DNA of 64,000 bases from Sutcliffiella sp. FSL R7-0096 (GTDB lineage: Bacteria; Bacillota; Bacilli; Bacillales; Bacillaceae_I). Numbering within the stretch: the stretch's first letter is position 1; every line of letters starts with the position of its first letter. The stretch covers positions 4,196,001-4,260,000 of the forward strand of contig NZ_CP152003.1 of the NCBI RefSeq assembly GCF_038595065.1. Reading direction: 5' to 3'. The notes beneath the pieces are model-generated. The model made no database searches and was not told the DNA's origin. It saw only the letters and a list, made by a program, of their open reading frames with translations. The position numbers and the translations under genes are program-made. Positions 17,756 to 24,521 of this stretch are shown in pieces.

Positions 17756-17785
17756 ATCATACCAAGAGGGCTCTTTTTTGTTCAA
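17756..17785 (-). promoter_or_regulatory. Promoter of the IS110 transposase
   Basis: TTGAAC (17785-17780), an 18-bp spacer and TATGAT (17761-17756) on the minus strand. Between it and the start codon is an imperfect hairpin, GGGGTGTCAA...TTGACCCC. It may also drive the downstream nucleotidyltransferase fragment, exporter and phosphoesterase. Confidence 0.6.
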
Positions 17786-17801
17786 GTCCCCGAAAATCCT
17801 T

Positions 17802-17885
17802 CTAACAGGAATGCTCCTTTAACAGCTCTAAAAGGAAGAGCAACTCCTTTGGAACTCTCTCTACATTTAAGTTAGTTTCCTTCAT
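17802..17885 (-). pseudogene. Lasso-cluster nucleotidyltransferase, 5' fragment
   Basis: A 27-codon frame starting at ATG 17885, overlapping the end of B2 by 14 bp, reads MKETNLNVERVPKELLFLLE then LLKEHSC and stops inside the IS. VPKELLFLLELLK is the usual start of NTP_transf_5 proteins. Joined to DMEMIDWSLFL at 16016, it restores a normal-looking N-terminus. This is the evidence that the IS split the gene after about codon 25. Confidence 0.75.
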
Positions 17886-18339
17886 AACGACCTGTTCCCC
17901 CTAAAGTCTTAGCAAATTTCCCAACTACAGTAAACCGTTCCATTCCTTCTGCACCAGTGACATAATAAGGTCCACTTCGTAACCAGGCATGTGCAATCAA
18001 TTTCCCGTTCTCATCCTTTGCCGTGCCAAGATAAAGTGTACTTTCAATTTCCCGTTTTTCTAGCATCCTCATAGCAGCAATTGCTTTTACCAGGCACTGG
18101 CTTTCCCAAAAGGTGTATTTACTCATAATATGGATCGATTGAGAAACATTAGCAAGTACTTTCCTATTGGTCAGTAAAGGATCAAAAGAAGTCTCCTTCA
18201 TTTTCAACCCTAAAGATGGAGCAACTTTAGAAAAAGGAATGCTCTTAAGATATCTGGCCCACGCCATATAAATATAGGATTCTATAAATAGTTTCCTTGA
18301 CTCTTTATCCGTGTTCCATAAAATCTTTAATTTGTTCAT
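17872..18339 (-). CDS. Lasso peptide leader peptidase B2 (transglutaminase-like)
   Basis: Cysteine protease of the Transglut_core3 family, 155 residues, the standalone B2 size. It cleaves the leader from precursors delivered by B1. Likely catalytic Cys82 lies in FWESQCLVKAIAAMRML and His117 in AHAWLRSGPYYVTGA; the third Asp of the triad is not obvious at its usual place after the His. It lies 23 bp downstream of B1. Its stop overlaps the start of the interrupted nucleotidyltransferase gene. One B2 must serve both precursors. Confidence 0.88.
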   Translation of the reverse strand: MNKLKILWNTDKESRKLFIESYIYMAWARYLKSIPFSKVAPSLGLKMKETSFDPLLTNRKVLANVSQSIHIMSKYTFWESQCLVKAIAAMRMLEKREIESTLYLGTAKDENGKLIAHAWLRSGPYYVTGAEGMERFTVVGKFAKTLGGTGRYEGN

Positions 18340-18362
18340 CTTTAAGGTCCCCTTGTAAAAGA

Positions 18363-18659
18363 TTACTTTGTTACTACAGAAATTAACCCTTCTCCATAAA
18401 GCATATCCATAAACGTCATCACTTGATTTTCACACAATTCGTGATCAACATCATACTGTTTCATTAATTCCTGGACTATGCTTTCAAGTGTGCTTTGGTT
18501 CTCTATTAAATCCCAAATGACACCACCTATTTCACCAAGGTTATAATACTTTCCGTTCGTAATACTAAACATCACTTTTTCTCCATCCATATCACTAACA
18601 ATGTTTCCTTCTACTTGAGAAATCACTTGGTTTTGAGAAAGTGTTTCACTTCTACCCAT
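18363..18659 (-). CDS. Lasso peptide leader-binding protein B1 (PqqD-like RRE)
   Basis: PqqD-family RiPP recognition element, 98 residues. The signature DMDGEKVMFSITNGKYYNLGEIGGVIWDLIENQST is visible, followed by the helical half ending LISVVTK. It binds the precursor leader and presents it to B2. The start codon overlaps the kinase stop by 8 bp, suggesting translational coupling. As the only B1 in the cluster it must recognise both leaders, which share a W-K-x-P...E-x-L-D core. Confidence 0.88.
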   Translation of the reverse strand: MGRSETLSQNQVISQVEGNIVSDMDGEKVMFSITNGKYYNLGEIGGVIWDLIENQSTLESIVQELMKQYDVDHELCENQVMTFMDMLYGEGLISVVTK

Positions 18660-19593
18660 TTACCACTTCATCCTTTCTTTCAATAGAATTAATTATAAAA
18701 TCTGTTATTTGATTAGCTGTAAATTCCGAACTGGATCGTTGTATCTTATAGAACGTAATTTTATTTGCCATTTTAGCTGTTGTTTGAAAATGCCATTCCA
18801 TGAGTCCAGCCCGGGAAAGAAAGAAATTTCGATACGTGTGCAAAAACAAAGTGTGGAGTCTATTTAATCCTTGGATAGGAGTAAATGTTGTCGCTTCCTC
18901 CTCTGTTTTTACTAATTCAAATATCCCTGCTAATGGAAGTGTGGCTGTCGTAAACTGAGAAGAAACCGGTATAGCAAACTTTGTCTCTCTATCTATAATA
19001 GGTCGAAGATTGCTTGACTCCATACCAAATTTGTTCAAACTCTCCTGCCATAGTTTCTGTTGAGGATACGCAGGAGTAACGACTGGAATATTGTCTATTG
19101 TAAAAGTAACTGGAATGACATCATCACTTATTAATTCGTAACCCCTTTGCAGCAGTACAGAAGCAGTTGTAGATTTACCAGCACCAGAGTCCCCAACAAT
19201 GGCATATGCTTTTCCATTGATGGCAACGGCACTTCCATGGAGAGGAAGAATCCGCCTTTGCATTAGAATTGCTCCCATACATGTACCAAGCAGGTAAAGT
19301 CGAATATGATCCACTTCCGCTTCTTCCACTGCACTAACAATAATTTCATTACCGTTTTTCACTTGAAAAATCGCCGTACCTGGGATCTCGAACATGCACA
19401 AATTCTCTACAATATGGAAGTAACGGTTAGGTTCAGAAACTTCATCCCACTTTTCTTCTAATCTACCTTTTTTAATAGTAATGTCTGGAAAGTTGGGGTA
19501 TATGGTGAGAGGTTCTAACTCGGGTAGAGGATATTCAGTTGTGATGGTGAAGCCGAATGCTTTGTAGAGTAGCAGATTACTATTTTTTATCAT
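18652..19593 (-). CDS. Lasso peptide kinase (HPr kinase-like)
   Basis: HprK-related protein of 313 residues with P-loop GDSGAGKSTTA near residue 135 and ELISDDVIPV downstream. In paeninodin clusters such kinases phosphorylate the C-terminal Ser of the precursor; both precursors here end in Ser. ATG 19593 follows CGGAGG; a TTG start at 19629 would lie inside a strong hairpin and was rejected. It lies directly after precursor 1, separated by that hairpin, and overlaps B1. A true metabolic HPr kinase is unlikely, given the cluster and a 130-residue N-terminal part unlike HprK. Confidence 0.85.
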   Translation of the reverse strand: MIKNSNLLLYKAFGFTITTEYPLPELEPLTIYPNFPDITIKKGRLEEKWDEVSEPNRYFHIVENLCMFEIPGTAIFQVKNGNEIIVSAVEEAEVDHIRLYLLGTCMGAILMQRRILPLHGSAVAINGKAYAIVGDSGAGKSTTASVLLQRGYELISDDVIPVTFTIDNIPVVTPAYPQQKLWQESLNKFGMESSNLRPIIDRETKFAIPVSSQFTTATLPLAGIFELVKTEEEATTFTPIQGLNRLHTLFLHTYRNFFLSRAGLMEWHFQTTAKMANKITFYKIQRSSSEFTANQITDFIINSIERKDEVVNG

Positions 19594-19610
19594 AAAGCCT
19601 CCGTGATTTA

Positions 19611-19640
19611 GGTATAACCCTTTTAACAAAGGGTTATACC
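19611..19640 (-). promoter_or_regulatory. Strong hairpin between lasso precursor 1 and the kinase
   Basis: GGTATAACCCTT and AAGGGTTATACC form a perfect 12-bp stem with a 6-nt loop. It is followed by TAAATCACGG, not by a T run, so it is not a standard terminator. A likely job is to protect the 3' end of the precursor mRNA or limit read-through, giving more precursor than enzyme, as in many RiPP operons. Confidence 0.7.
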
Positions 19641-19664
19641 ATTATTATTTTAAAATGATTTCAA

Positions 19665-19823
19665 TTAGCTGTTGTTTAAACAGCTTGCATTAGACCTACC
19701 TTCATGAGTTTCACTTTTCCCATCAGAAACATCAAAACAATCCGCATTTGCATTCCCAGGTCCATTCATTGTCATGCTAATATCCAACACTTCAACCATA
19801 GGTGTTTTCCACTCTCTTTTCAT
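19665..19823 (-). CDS. Lasso peptide precursor 1 (atypical core)
   Basis: A 52-residue precursor not found by length-limited gene callers. The leader is MKREWKTPMVEVLDISMTM with the conserved Thr at -2. By alignment with precursor 2 the core begins NGPGNANAD, giving an Asn1-Asp9 ring, and continues for 33 residues in all, with Cys10 and Cys29 and the ending CLNNS. Asn as first residue is unusual; Gly, Ala, Ser or Cys are common. If cleavage came one residue later, Gly1-Asp8 would form an 8-residue ring. The two Cys could form a disulfide. The C-terminal Ser suits the adjacent kinase. ATG 19823 follows AAAGGAGGTGAGAGTA, 20 bp after cyclase 1. Confidence 0.8.
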   Translation of the reverse strand: MKREWKTPMVEVLDISMTMNGPGNANADCFDVSDGKSETHEGRSNASCLNNS

Positions 19824-19843
19824 TACTCTCACCTCCTTTCAAT

Positions 19844-21757
19844 TTATCCTTGTTTCTGTAAGAAACGATACAAAATAAGGCTTCTGGTTAAGATTTTAAA
19901 GTCGTTCTCTATGACCATTTCTTGTCTTGGCATATCGCCTAAGTTTGAAATTGCTTGTTTTATTATTTTAGTATCGATTAATTCAGATAGCATGGAGTCA
20001 TTGCTCATCTTCTTCAACTCTTGCTTGAAACTTCCCCAATCCTTTTTCATACGGTGGATCACATCTGCTCCTTGAAGCCCTCTATGGTCTTGGTTTAAAC
20101 GTACTTTATCAGGCAATTTGTTCTTTGTAGCCCTTCTTAAAAACGAACGCTCAAGCCCGCCTAATACATATTGTTCTTTTGGGAGGGAAAGACAGAACTT
20201 AATCACCCGAAGATCATTGGTAGGATCACGGTCCCAAACACCATAACGTAATGAAAGTTTGGTATTTGCTACACCACTTTTATTCCAAGGATATAACTGT
20301 CGATAATAGTCGTGGCGATATTGATCTAAGTCTTTTACTGACTCCCCCAATCCTTGCATTCCAAACTCTTGCAGTTTTTCATACACTTTAGTGCTCTTCG
20401 CAAGTTCAGGGTTGATAAAACTCGGAAAAGAATAACTTGGTTCCTTTTGTTTTGTTAGAAAAGCACGTAAGGCTGGATAGGTCCTCTTGGCCAAGAAAGG
20501 AAGCATCACTTTTTTTCCTGTTCGAAAACTTGTGCAAAAACTAGTTAACTCTTGATTTAATTGAATCCATTTCCATTGCTTAAGCAGAGTACTATAGTAA
20601 TCGTAATTTAATCTCATCGACCCCCATGAAATAGAATGATTCCCACGTGCTCCATTCAACATCACCGATATTCCTTGTTTCGCAGCTGCTTCGCTAATTC
20701 CTTTTAACCAAAACGTGTTTTCGAAAAACTTATACGGCATTTCCATAATGTCAAGGAACTCATCCACTTCAGACAAGGGGCTTGCCCCAGGGAAACTCAA
20801 ATAATTATCGTTAATATTTCCAACATGATTCACGGTTTCTTTTATAAATAGCCTTTCATCCGGCACATAATAATCAGATGTCCAGTCCTTAAAATCGCCT
20901 TCAGGAATATAACTAAATGTATGTAACGTCTTGTTCTCTTTTTTTAATTCATTAGCAGCAAAACTAACTACTGTTCCCGAATCTAGTCCTCCACTTAAAT
21001 GTGACCCAACCTTTCCGTTAGTTCTCAATCTATCTTTTACAGCCCGGCCAAACACTTCATGAAAAGCTTCTATATACTCTTCATTTGACGATAGCTTGAG
21101 CTCTTGATCAATGTTGATTGTGCAGTATCTCTTCAATTTCACTTCACCATTCGCAGTTACCGTGATACTGTGAGAAGGAGGGACTTGGTGAATAGAGTGA
21201 TAAACGGTGCTTGTCATATCTGCTGCTTCCACTAACGTTGGGATAGCAATAAACTCTGCTAGCCATGAATGGTTTAACTGCTTCTTATAGTTTGGTAGTG
21301 TCAGTAATGGCTTTATTAGAGTGGAAAAAGAAAAAATCTCTTTATCTTGATAATAGTAAAGGGTTCTTGAACCAGAAAAATCCCTTGCTCCAAAGAGTTT
21401 ATTCTTTTTTTCATCCCACAGCATAAATGCATAGTCTCCTATAAGATATTTGGGACAATCTTCTTCCCATTTGTCATAAGCTAATAAAATTAAATGGCTA
21501 TCTGAGATGGTTAATCTTTGTGAACCAGTTATTTCTAGTTGATTACATAATTCTTGTCTATTATCAATAATGGCGTCTGCTGTAATTGCTAGCTGTTTGT
21601 GAGAATCATAATATGGTAGGTTTTTTAGGTTGTAATACGGTGTAATTGGAAGAGGTTTGTAATTCTTCGATACATCGGGTTGAGTATAAGGAACAAAATC
21701 CAGTATGTTTCTTTGATCTTGTCGAAGCACTTTATAAACACCTAATATAATGCTCAT
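19844..21757 (-). CDS. Lasso cyclase 1 (asparagine synthetase-like C protein)
   Basis: AsnB homologue of 637 residues that activates the side-chain carboxylate of the core and closes the macrolactam. The N-terminal GATase-like half lacks the catalytic Cys2 (MSIILGVYKVL), as in lasso cyclases. The synthetase half shows the PP-loop GSHLSGGLDSGTV and late motifs LRYGVWDRDPTNDLRVIKF and PDKVRLNQDHRGLQGAD. ATG 21757 was chosen because GGAGGATAAA precedes it. It is clearly paralogous to cyclase 2. Two SinR-type palindromes lie in its leader. Confidence 0.88.
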   Translation of the reverse strand: MSIILGVYKVLRQDQRNILDFVPYTQPDVSKNYKPLPITPYYNLKNLPYYDSHKQLAITADAIIDNRQELCNQLEITGSQRLTISDSHLILLAYDKWEEDCPKYLIGDYAFMLWDEKKNKLFGARDFSGSRTLYYYQDKEIFSFSTLIKPLLTLPNYKKQLNHSWLAEFIAIPTLVEAADMTSTVYHSIHQVPPSHSITVTANGEVKLKRYCTINIDQELKLSSNEEYIEAFHEVFGRAVKDRLRTNGKVGSHLSGGLDSGTVVSFAANELKKENKTLHTFSYIPEGDFKDWTSDYYVPDERLFIKETVNHVGNINDNYLSFPGASPLSEVDEFLDIMEMPYKFFENTFWLKGISEAAAKQGISVMLNGARGNHSISWGSMRLNYDYYSTLLKQWKWIQLNQELTSFCTSFRTGKKVMLPFLAKRTYPALRAFLTKQKEPSYSFPSFINPELAKSTKVYEKLQEFGMQGLGESVKDLDQYRHDYYRQLYPWNKSGVANTKLSLRYGVWDRDPTNDLRVIKFCLSLPKEQYVLGGLERSFLRRATKNKLPDKVRLNQDHRGLQGADVIHRMKKDWGSFKQELKKMSNDSMLSELIDTKIIKQAISNLGDMPRQEMVIENDFKILTRSLILYRFLQKQG

Positions 21758-21785
21758 TTTATCCTCCATTACTAACAAGAATTTT

Positions 21786-21801
21786 GTTCTTTATAAAGAA
21801 C
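21786..21801. promoter_or_regulatory. SinR-type operator palindrome, lasso unit 1 (proximal)
   Basis: Perfect GTTCTTTATAAAGAAC: two SinR half sites (GTTCTYT) inverted with a 2-bp spacer. It lies 28 bp upstream of the cyclase 1 start codon and 80 bp from an identical site. Confidence 0.75.
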
Positions 21802-21865
21802 AAAAACTTTAAAAATAGAATCAAGCCATAAATAATATTATTTCACCCATATAATAATTAAAACG

Positions 21866-21881
21866 GTTCTTTATAAAGAAC
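21866..21881. promoter_or_regulatory. SinR-type operator palindrome, lasso unit 1 (distal)
   Basis: Second perfect GTTCTTTATAAAGAAC, about 15 bp downstream of the proposed -10, so covering roughly +8 to +23 of the transcript start. Two identical sites 80 bp apart could allow repressor looping. Confidence 0.75.
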
Positions 21882-21895
21882 ATTATTGTAATTCC

Positions 21896-21924
21896 AACTT
21901 ACCACTTCCCAAATTTATAGTCAA
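21896..21924 (-). promoter_or_regulatory. Candidate promoter of lasso unit 1
   Basis: TTGACT (21924-21919), 17 bp and TAAGTT (21901-21896). The -10 is weak but identical to the -10 proposed for lasso unit 2. A TACAAT a few bases downstream is an alternative -10. The rest of 21930-22156 is AT-rich with no gene; an inverted repeat TTTACATTTATAATGTAAA lies near 22075-22093. Confidence 0.5.
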
Positions 21925-22156
21925 GTAAAAACTAGAGTAATATTGTTTGTTCCAGCAAATTCTACATTGAGTTGTAATGCTGAGTTAATTCTTGCTTCCA
22001 TCATTAAAGTGAATTATAAAATAAATATCCCAATAAACTATTATTATTAAGTACTTAAATATGTAATAATTTTTTACATTATAAATGTAAATTTTTAGTA
22101 TTTTCATGATTAATCTTTATTAACTTTTTGTTATTGGCAGCACATTTAAAATAGGG

Positions 22157-22200
22157 AGAGGCCTACAAAAAGTCAACAAACTGACTTTCTGAACAGCCTC
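22157..22200 (-). terminator. Terminator of lasso unit 2
   Basis: On the minus strand AAAGTCA and TGACTTT form a hairpin followed by TTTGT, set within an outer GAGGC/GGCCTC pairing. It follows precursor 2 by about 20 bp and separates the two cyclase-precursor units. Confidence 0.7.
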
Positions 22201-22220
22201 TTCTTTTAGGTTGATGTTCA

Positions 22221-22343
22221 TTAGCTGTAATGTACATCCTCATCCGGATCATGTTGAACAGCATCCGGTATTCTAATCCCAGGTCCTGCAAAAGTCATAT
22301 TTACGTCTAAAATTTCTAATTCTGGCTTCTTCCAGCTTTTCAT
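22221..22343 (-). CDS. Lasso peptide precursor 2 (paeninodin-like)
   Basis: A 40-residue precursor. Leader MKSWKKPELEILDVNMTF with Thr at -2. Core: ring segment AGPGIRIPD (Ala1 to Asp9 macrolactam) and tail AVQHDPDEDVHYS. From memory, paeninodin has AGPGTSTPD followed by a tail with DPDEDVHYDS, so this is a close relative. Differences include Ile5-Arg6-Ile7 in the ring and a tail one residue shorter that still ends in Ser, the kinase target. ATG 22343 follows AAGGGAGGTGATACA. It is the last gene of unit 2, directly after cyclase 2. Confidence 0.92.
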   Translation of the reverse strand: MKSWKKPELEILDVNMTFAGPGIRIPDAVQHDPDEDVHYS

Positions 22344-22405
22344 TGTATCACCTCCCTTAATAAAATTAGAGAAGCTTTTCTTATTTCAATCCCCAAAACA
22401 CCTCT

Positions 22406-24337
22406 TCAAATATATTTCTTCAAGAATCTATAAGTAATTAAACTTCTCATTAATAATACAAAATCTAAATTAAATACATTTTCAGGGCGGGGGTTATCTT
22501 TTAAACTAGCAGTCGTTTTTTCGATAAGGTCTGTGTTTAGATATTCCTTTACTAAAGGGTCTTTAATCAATGTTTCTAATTCGCAGATAAAATTCTTCCA
22601 TAAAGGAATCATTCTAAATAGACTGTCGCTACCTTGTATACCTCGAACACGCTGATTCAATCTTACTTTCTCAGGAAGTATACCCTTTGTCGCTCTTCTA
22701 ATTAATGATCTATCAAAACCATTTTGTACGAATTGGCTTTCTGGGATGGATAAGCAAAATTTAATAACTCTCAGATCATTTGTCGGATCACGATTCCACA
22801 ATTTATATCGCAACGATAATTTAGTATTTACTGTTCCGTTTGAGTTCCAAAATGTTACTTGTTCAAAACACTTTTTCCTAGCTTCATATGCATTTGGTGT
22901 CTTAAATTCAAGGGGCTCAATTCCATTTGAAATTAGTTTATGAAAGACTCCAGTCTGATTAGCAAAATCTTGATTTATTAACATAGGAATCTTGTAAGAA
23001 TCATGATGCTTACTAAATATAGCAGGATAAGCTTTATTCAATATCCTTGAGAAAATTCTAGACTTTTTGACACCAATATTTTTACTGTAAGCATCTAATT
23101 CTTTATAAAATAATAGGAACTTCCTCTGCTTTAATAACAATGTCTGGTAATCAAGGTATGGTCCCCAAGATATACTCCAGTTCCCTCTGGCTCCATTTAA
23201 TAAAGTACCTACACCATCTTGAAAAGCTTTTTCGTATACGCCTCTAATCCAAAATGAGTTATGAAAAAATTTATAGGGCATTTCATATGTTTCCAACCAG
23301 GTATCAATTTCTGTGTAGGGACAACTGTTTTCAAGCGCTAGGTAATTATCTTCTATATTGCCGACATATTGGACGGTTGAATGTATATAAGGTCTCTCAT
23401 CCGCAATTCTATGTTTTGGCGTCCACTGCTGAAAATCACTAGGTGGAATGTAACTATATGTATGCAGTCTTCTTCCTCGCCTTTTTAACTCTCGAGATGC
23501 ATAGCCAACAACAGATCCAGAATCCAACCCTCCACTTAATTGAGCACCTACATTACGATTAGTTCTTACTCTTGAATTTACTGCTGTTTGGAAAATTTCT
23601 ACAAATGCTTCTTCATACTCTTTGTTCGTTTTATATCTGATTCTTTCGTCGATATTGACTCTTGTAAACCTTGATAATTTCACCTGACCTTGTTTAACGA
23701 TTAAGGTATGTGATGGTGGAAGTTGCTTGATTCCTTGATAAATAGTGGTATTTGCTTCCACCGTTTCGAACATTTCAGGAATAGCTAAATATTCAGCCAG
23801 CCATGATTCATTTAATTTCTTTTTTATGTGAGGGAGGGTCAATAGGGGTTTAAGTGTTGTGCAAAAAGAGAAATATTCGGAATTTACATGATAATACAGC
23901 GTACGGGTACCAGAAAAATCACTTGCTCCAAAAATTTGATTTTTTGATTCATCCCAAATGATAAAAGCAAAATCTCCTACCAAATATTTTGGAGAATCTT
24001 CTCCCCATTTTTGGTAAGCCTCTATAATCAATTCGTCATCTGAAATTTCATCTCTTTTAAATAGGGGGATTTGCAATCTATCCAATAATTCCATTCTGTT
24101 GTCAATAATTGCATCTGCAGTTATTACTAATTTCATTTCTCTTTGATGAAAAGGATTCCGCTTACCAACTGATTCCGGTGTTATCCATTGCAAGTGGCAG
24201 CCTAAAAATACATTTTCATTCTTCCAGGTTTGAACATCATCCGCAGGAAAACTGCTGAATCCGCCCATTAGAGCCACACAGTGTTCAGGTGGAATATTAT
24301 TAGAATTGAAACTGAGTAAACCTGCAATCGCGCTCAT
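22406..24337 (-). CDS. Lasso cyclase 2 (asparagine synthetase-like C protein)
   Basis: AsnB-like cyclase of 643 residues paired with the paeninodin-like precursor. It starts MSAIAGLLSFN, lacking the GATase Cys2. PP-loop: GAQLSGGLDSGSV; late motifs LRYKLWNRDPTNDLRVIKF and PEKVRLNQRVRGIQG match cyclase 1. The two cyclases probably arose by duplication with their precursors. ATG 24337 follows GGAGGTACAT. It is transcribed from a promoter overlapped by two SinR-type palindromes and is divergent from the beta-helix gene. Confidence 0.9.
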   Translation of the reverse strand: MSAIAGLLSFNSNNIPPEHCVALMGGFSSFPADDVQTWKNENVFLGCHLQWITPESVGKRNPFHQREMKLVITADAIIDNRMELLDRLQIPLFKRDEISDDELIIEAYQKWGEDSPKYLVGDFAFIIWDESKNQIFGASDFSGTRTLYYHVNSEYFSFCTTLKPLLTLPHIKKKLNESWLAEYLAIPEMFETVEANTTIYQGIKQLPPSHTLIVKQGQVKLSRFTRVNIDERIRYKTNKEYEEAFVEIFQTAVNSRVRTNRNVGAQLSGGLDSGSVVGYASRELKRRGRRLHTYSYIPPSDFQQWTPKHRIADERPYIHSTVQYVGNIEDNYLALENSCPYTEIDTWLETYEMPYKFFHNSFWIRGVYEKAFQDGVGTLLNGARGNWSISWGPYLDYQTLLLKQRKFLLFYKELDAYSKNIGVKKSRIFSRILNKAYPAIFSKHHDSYKIPMLINQDFANQTGVFHKLISNGIEPLEFKTPNAYEARKKCFEQVTFWNSNGTVNTKLSLRYKLWNRDPTNDLRVIKFCLSIPESQFVQNGFDRSLIRRATKGILPEKVRLNQRVRGIQGSDSLFRMIPLWKNFICELETLIKDPLVKEYLNTDLIEKTTASLKDNPRPENVFNLDFVLLMRSLITYRFLKKYI

Positions 24338-24370
24338 ATGTACCTCCAAATTTCTGGCAGCAAATTAAAT

Positions 24371-24386
24371 GTTCTTTATAAAGAAC
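24371..24386. promoter_or_regulatory. SinR-type operator palindrome, lasso unit 2
   Basis: Perfect GTTCTTTATAAAGAAC overlapping the proposed -10 of the cyclase 2 promoter. Being in a divergent intergenic region, it could also affect the beta-helix gene at 24522. Confidence 0.75.
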
Positions 24387-24412
24387 TTATCATTCTTAAA
24401 AAAGAATGTCAA
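24384..24412 (-). promoter_or_regulatory. Candidate promoter of lasso unit 2
   Basis: Consensus TTGACA (24412-24407), 17-bp spacer, TAAGTT (24389-24384). The strong -35 and weak -10 match the unit 1 promoter. Both hexamers are overlapped by SinR-type sites, as expected for repression. Confidence 0.65.
24391..24408. promoter_or_regulatory. Degenerate SinR-type operator, lasso unit 2
   Basis: CATTCTTAAAAAAGAATG, an inverted repeat with ATTCTT/AAGAAT arms. Its centre is 21 bp (two helical turns) from the perfect site beside it, so two dimers could bind the same face of the DNA. Confidence 0.55.
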
Positions 24413-24521
24413 TCATATCAGACGACTTTCCTTAATAAATTTCCCTATTTGTACAAACCATTCTGCTCCCAAAAGAATATATATATTTATATTGACTATT
24501 AGGTTATTGGAGGTTTTTTAA

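Larger units (their letters stand above)
16017..17801 (-). mobile_element. IS110-family insertion sequence inside the nucleotidyltransferase gene
   Basis: About 1.8 kb between two parts of one gene, with a DEDD-type transposase inside. Exact ends are uncertain because IS110 elements lack clear terminal inverted repeats and long target duplications. The non-coding part on the 3' side of the transposase (16017-16415, about 400 bp) is unusually long and has inverted repeats (TGTCGAAAAATATTTTTTTGACA, CAACGGGTCAAACCGTTG). IS110-group elements encode a bridge RNA and IS1111-group elements a seek RNA in a non-coding end, so an RNA guide is expected here; I cannot define its loops by eye. Confidence 0.8.
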
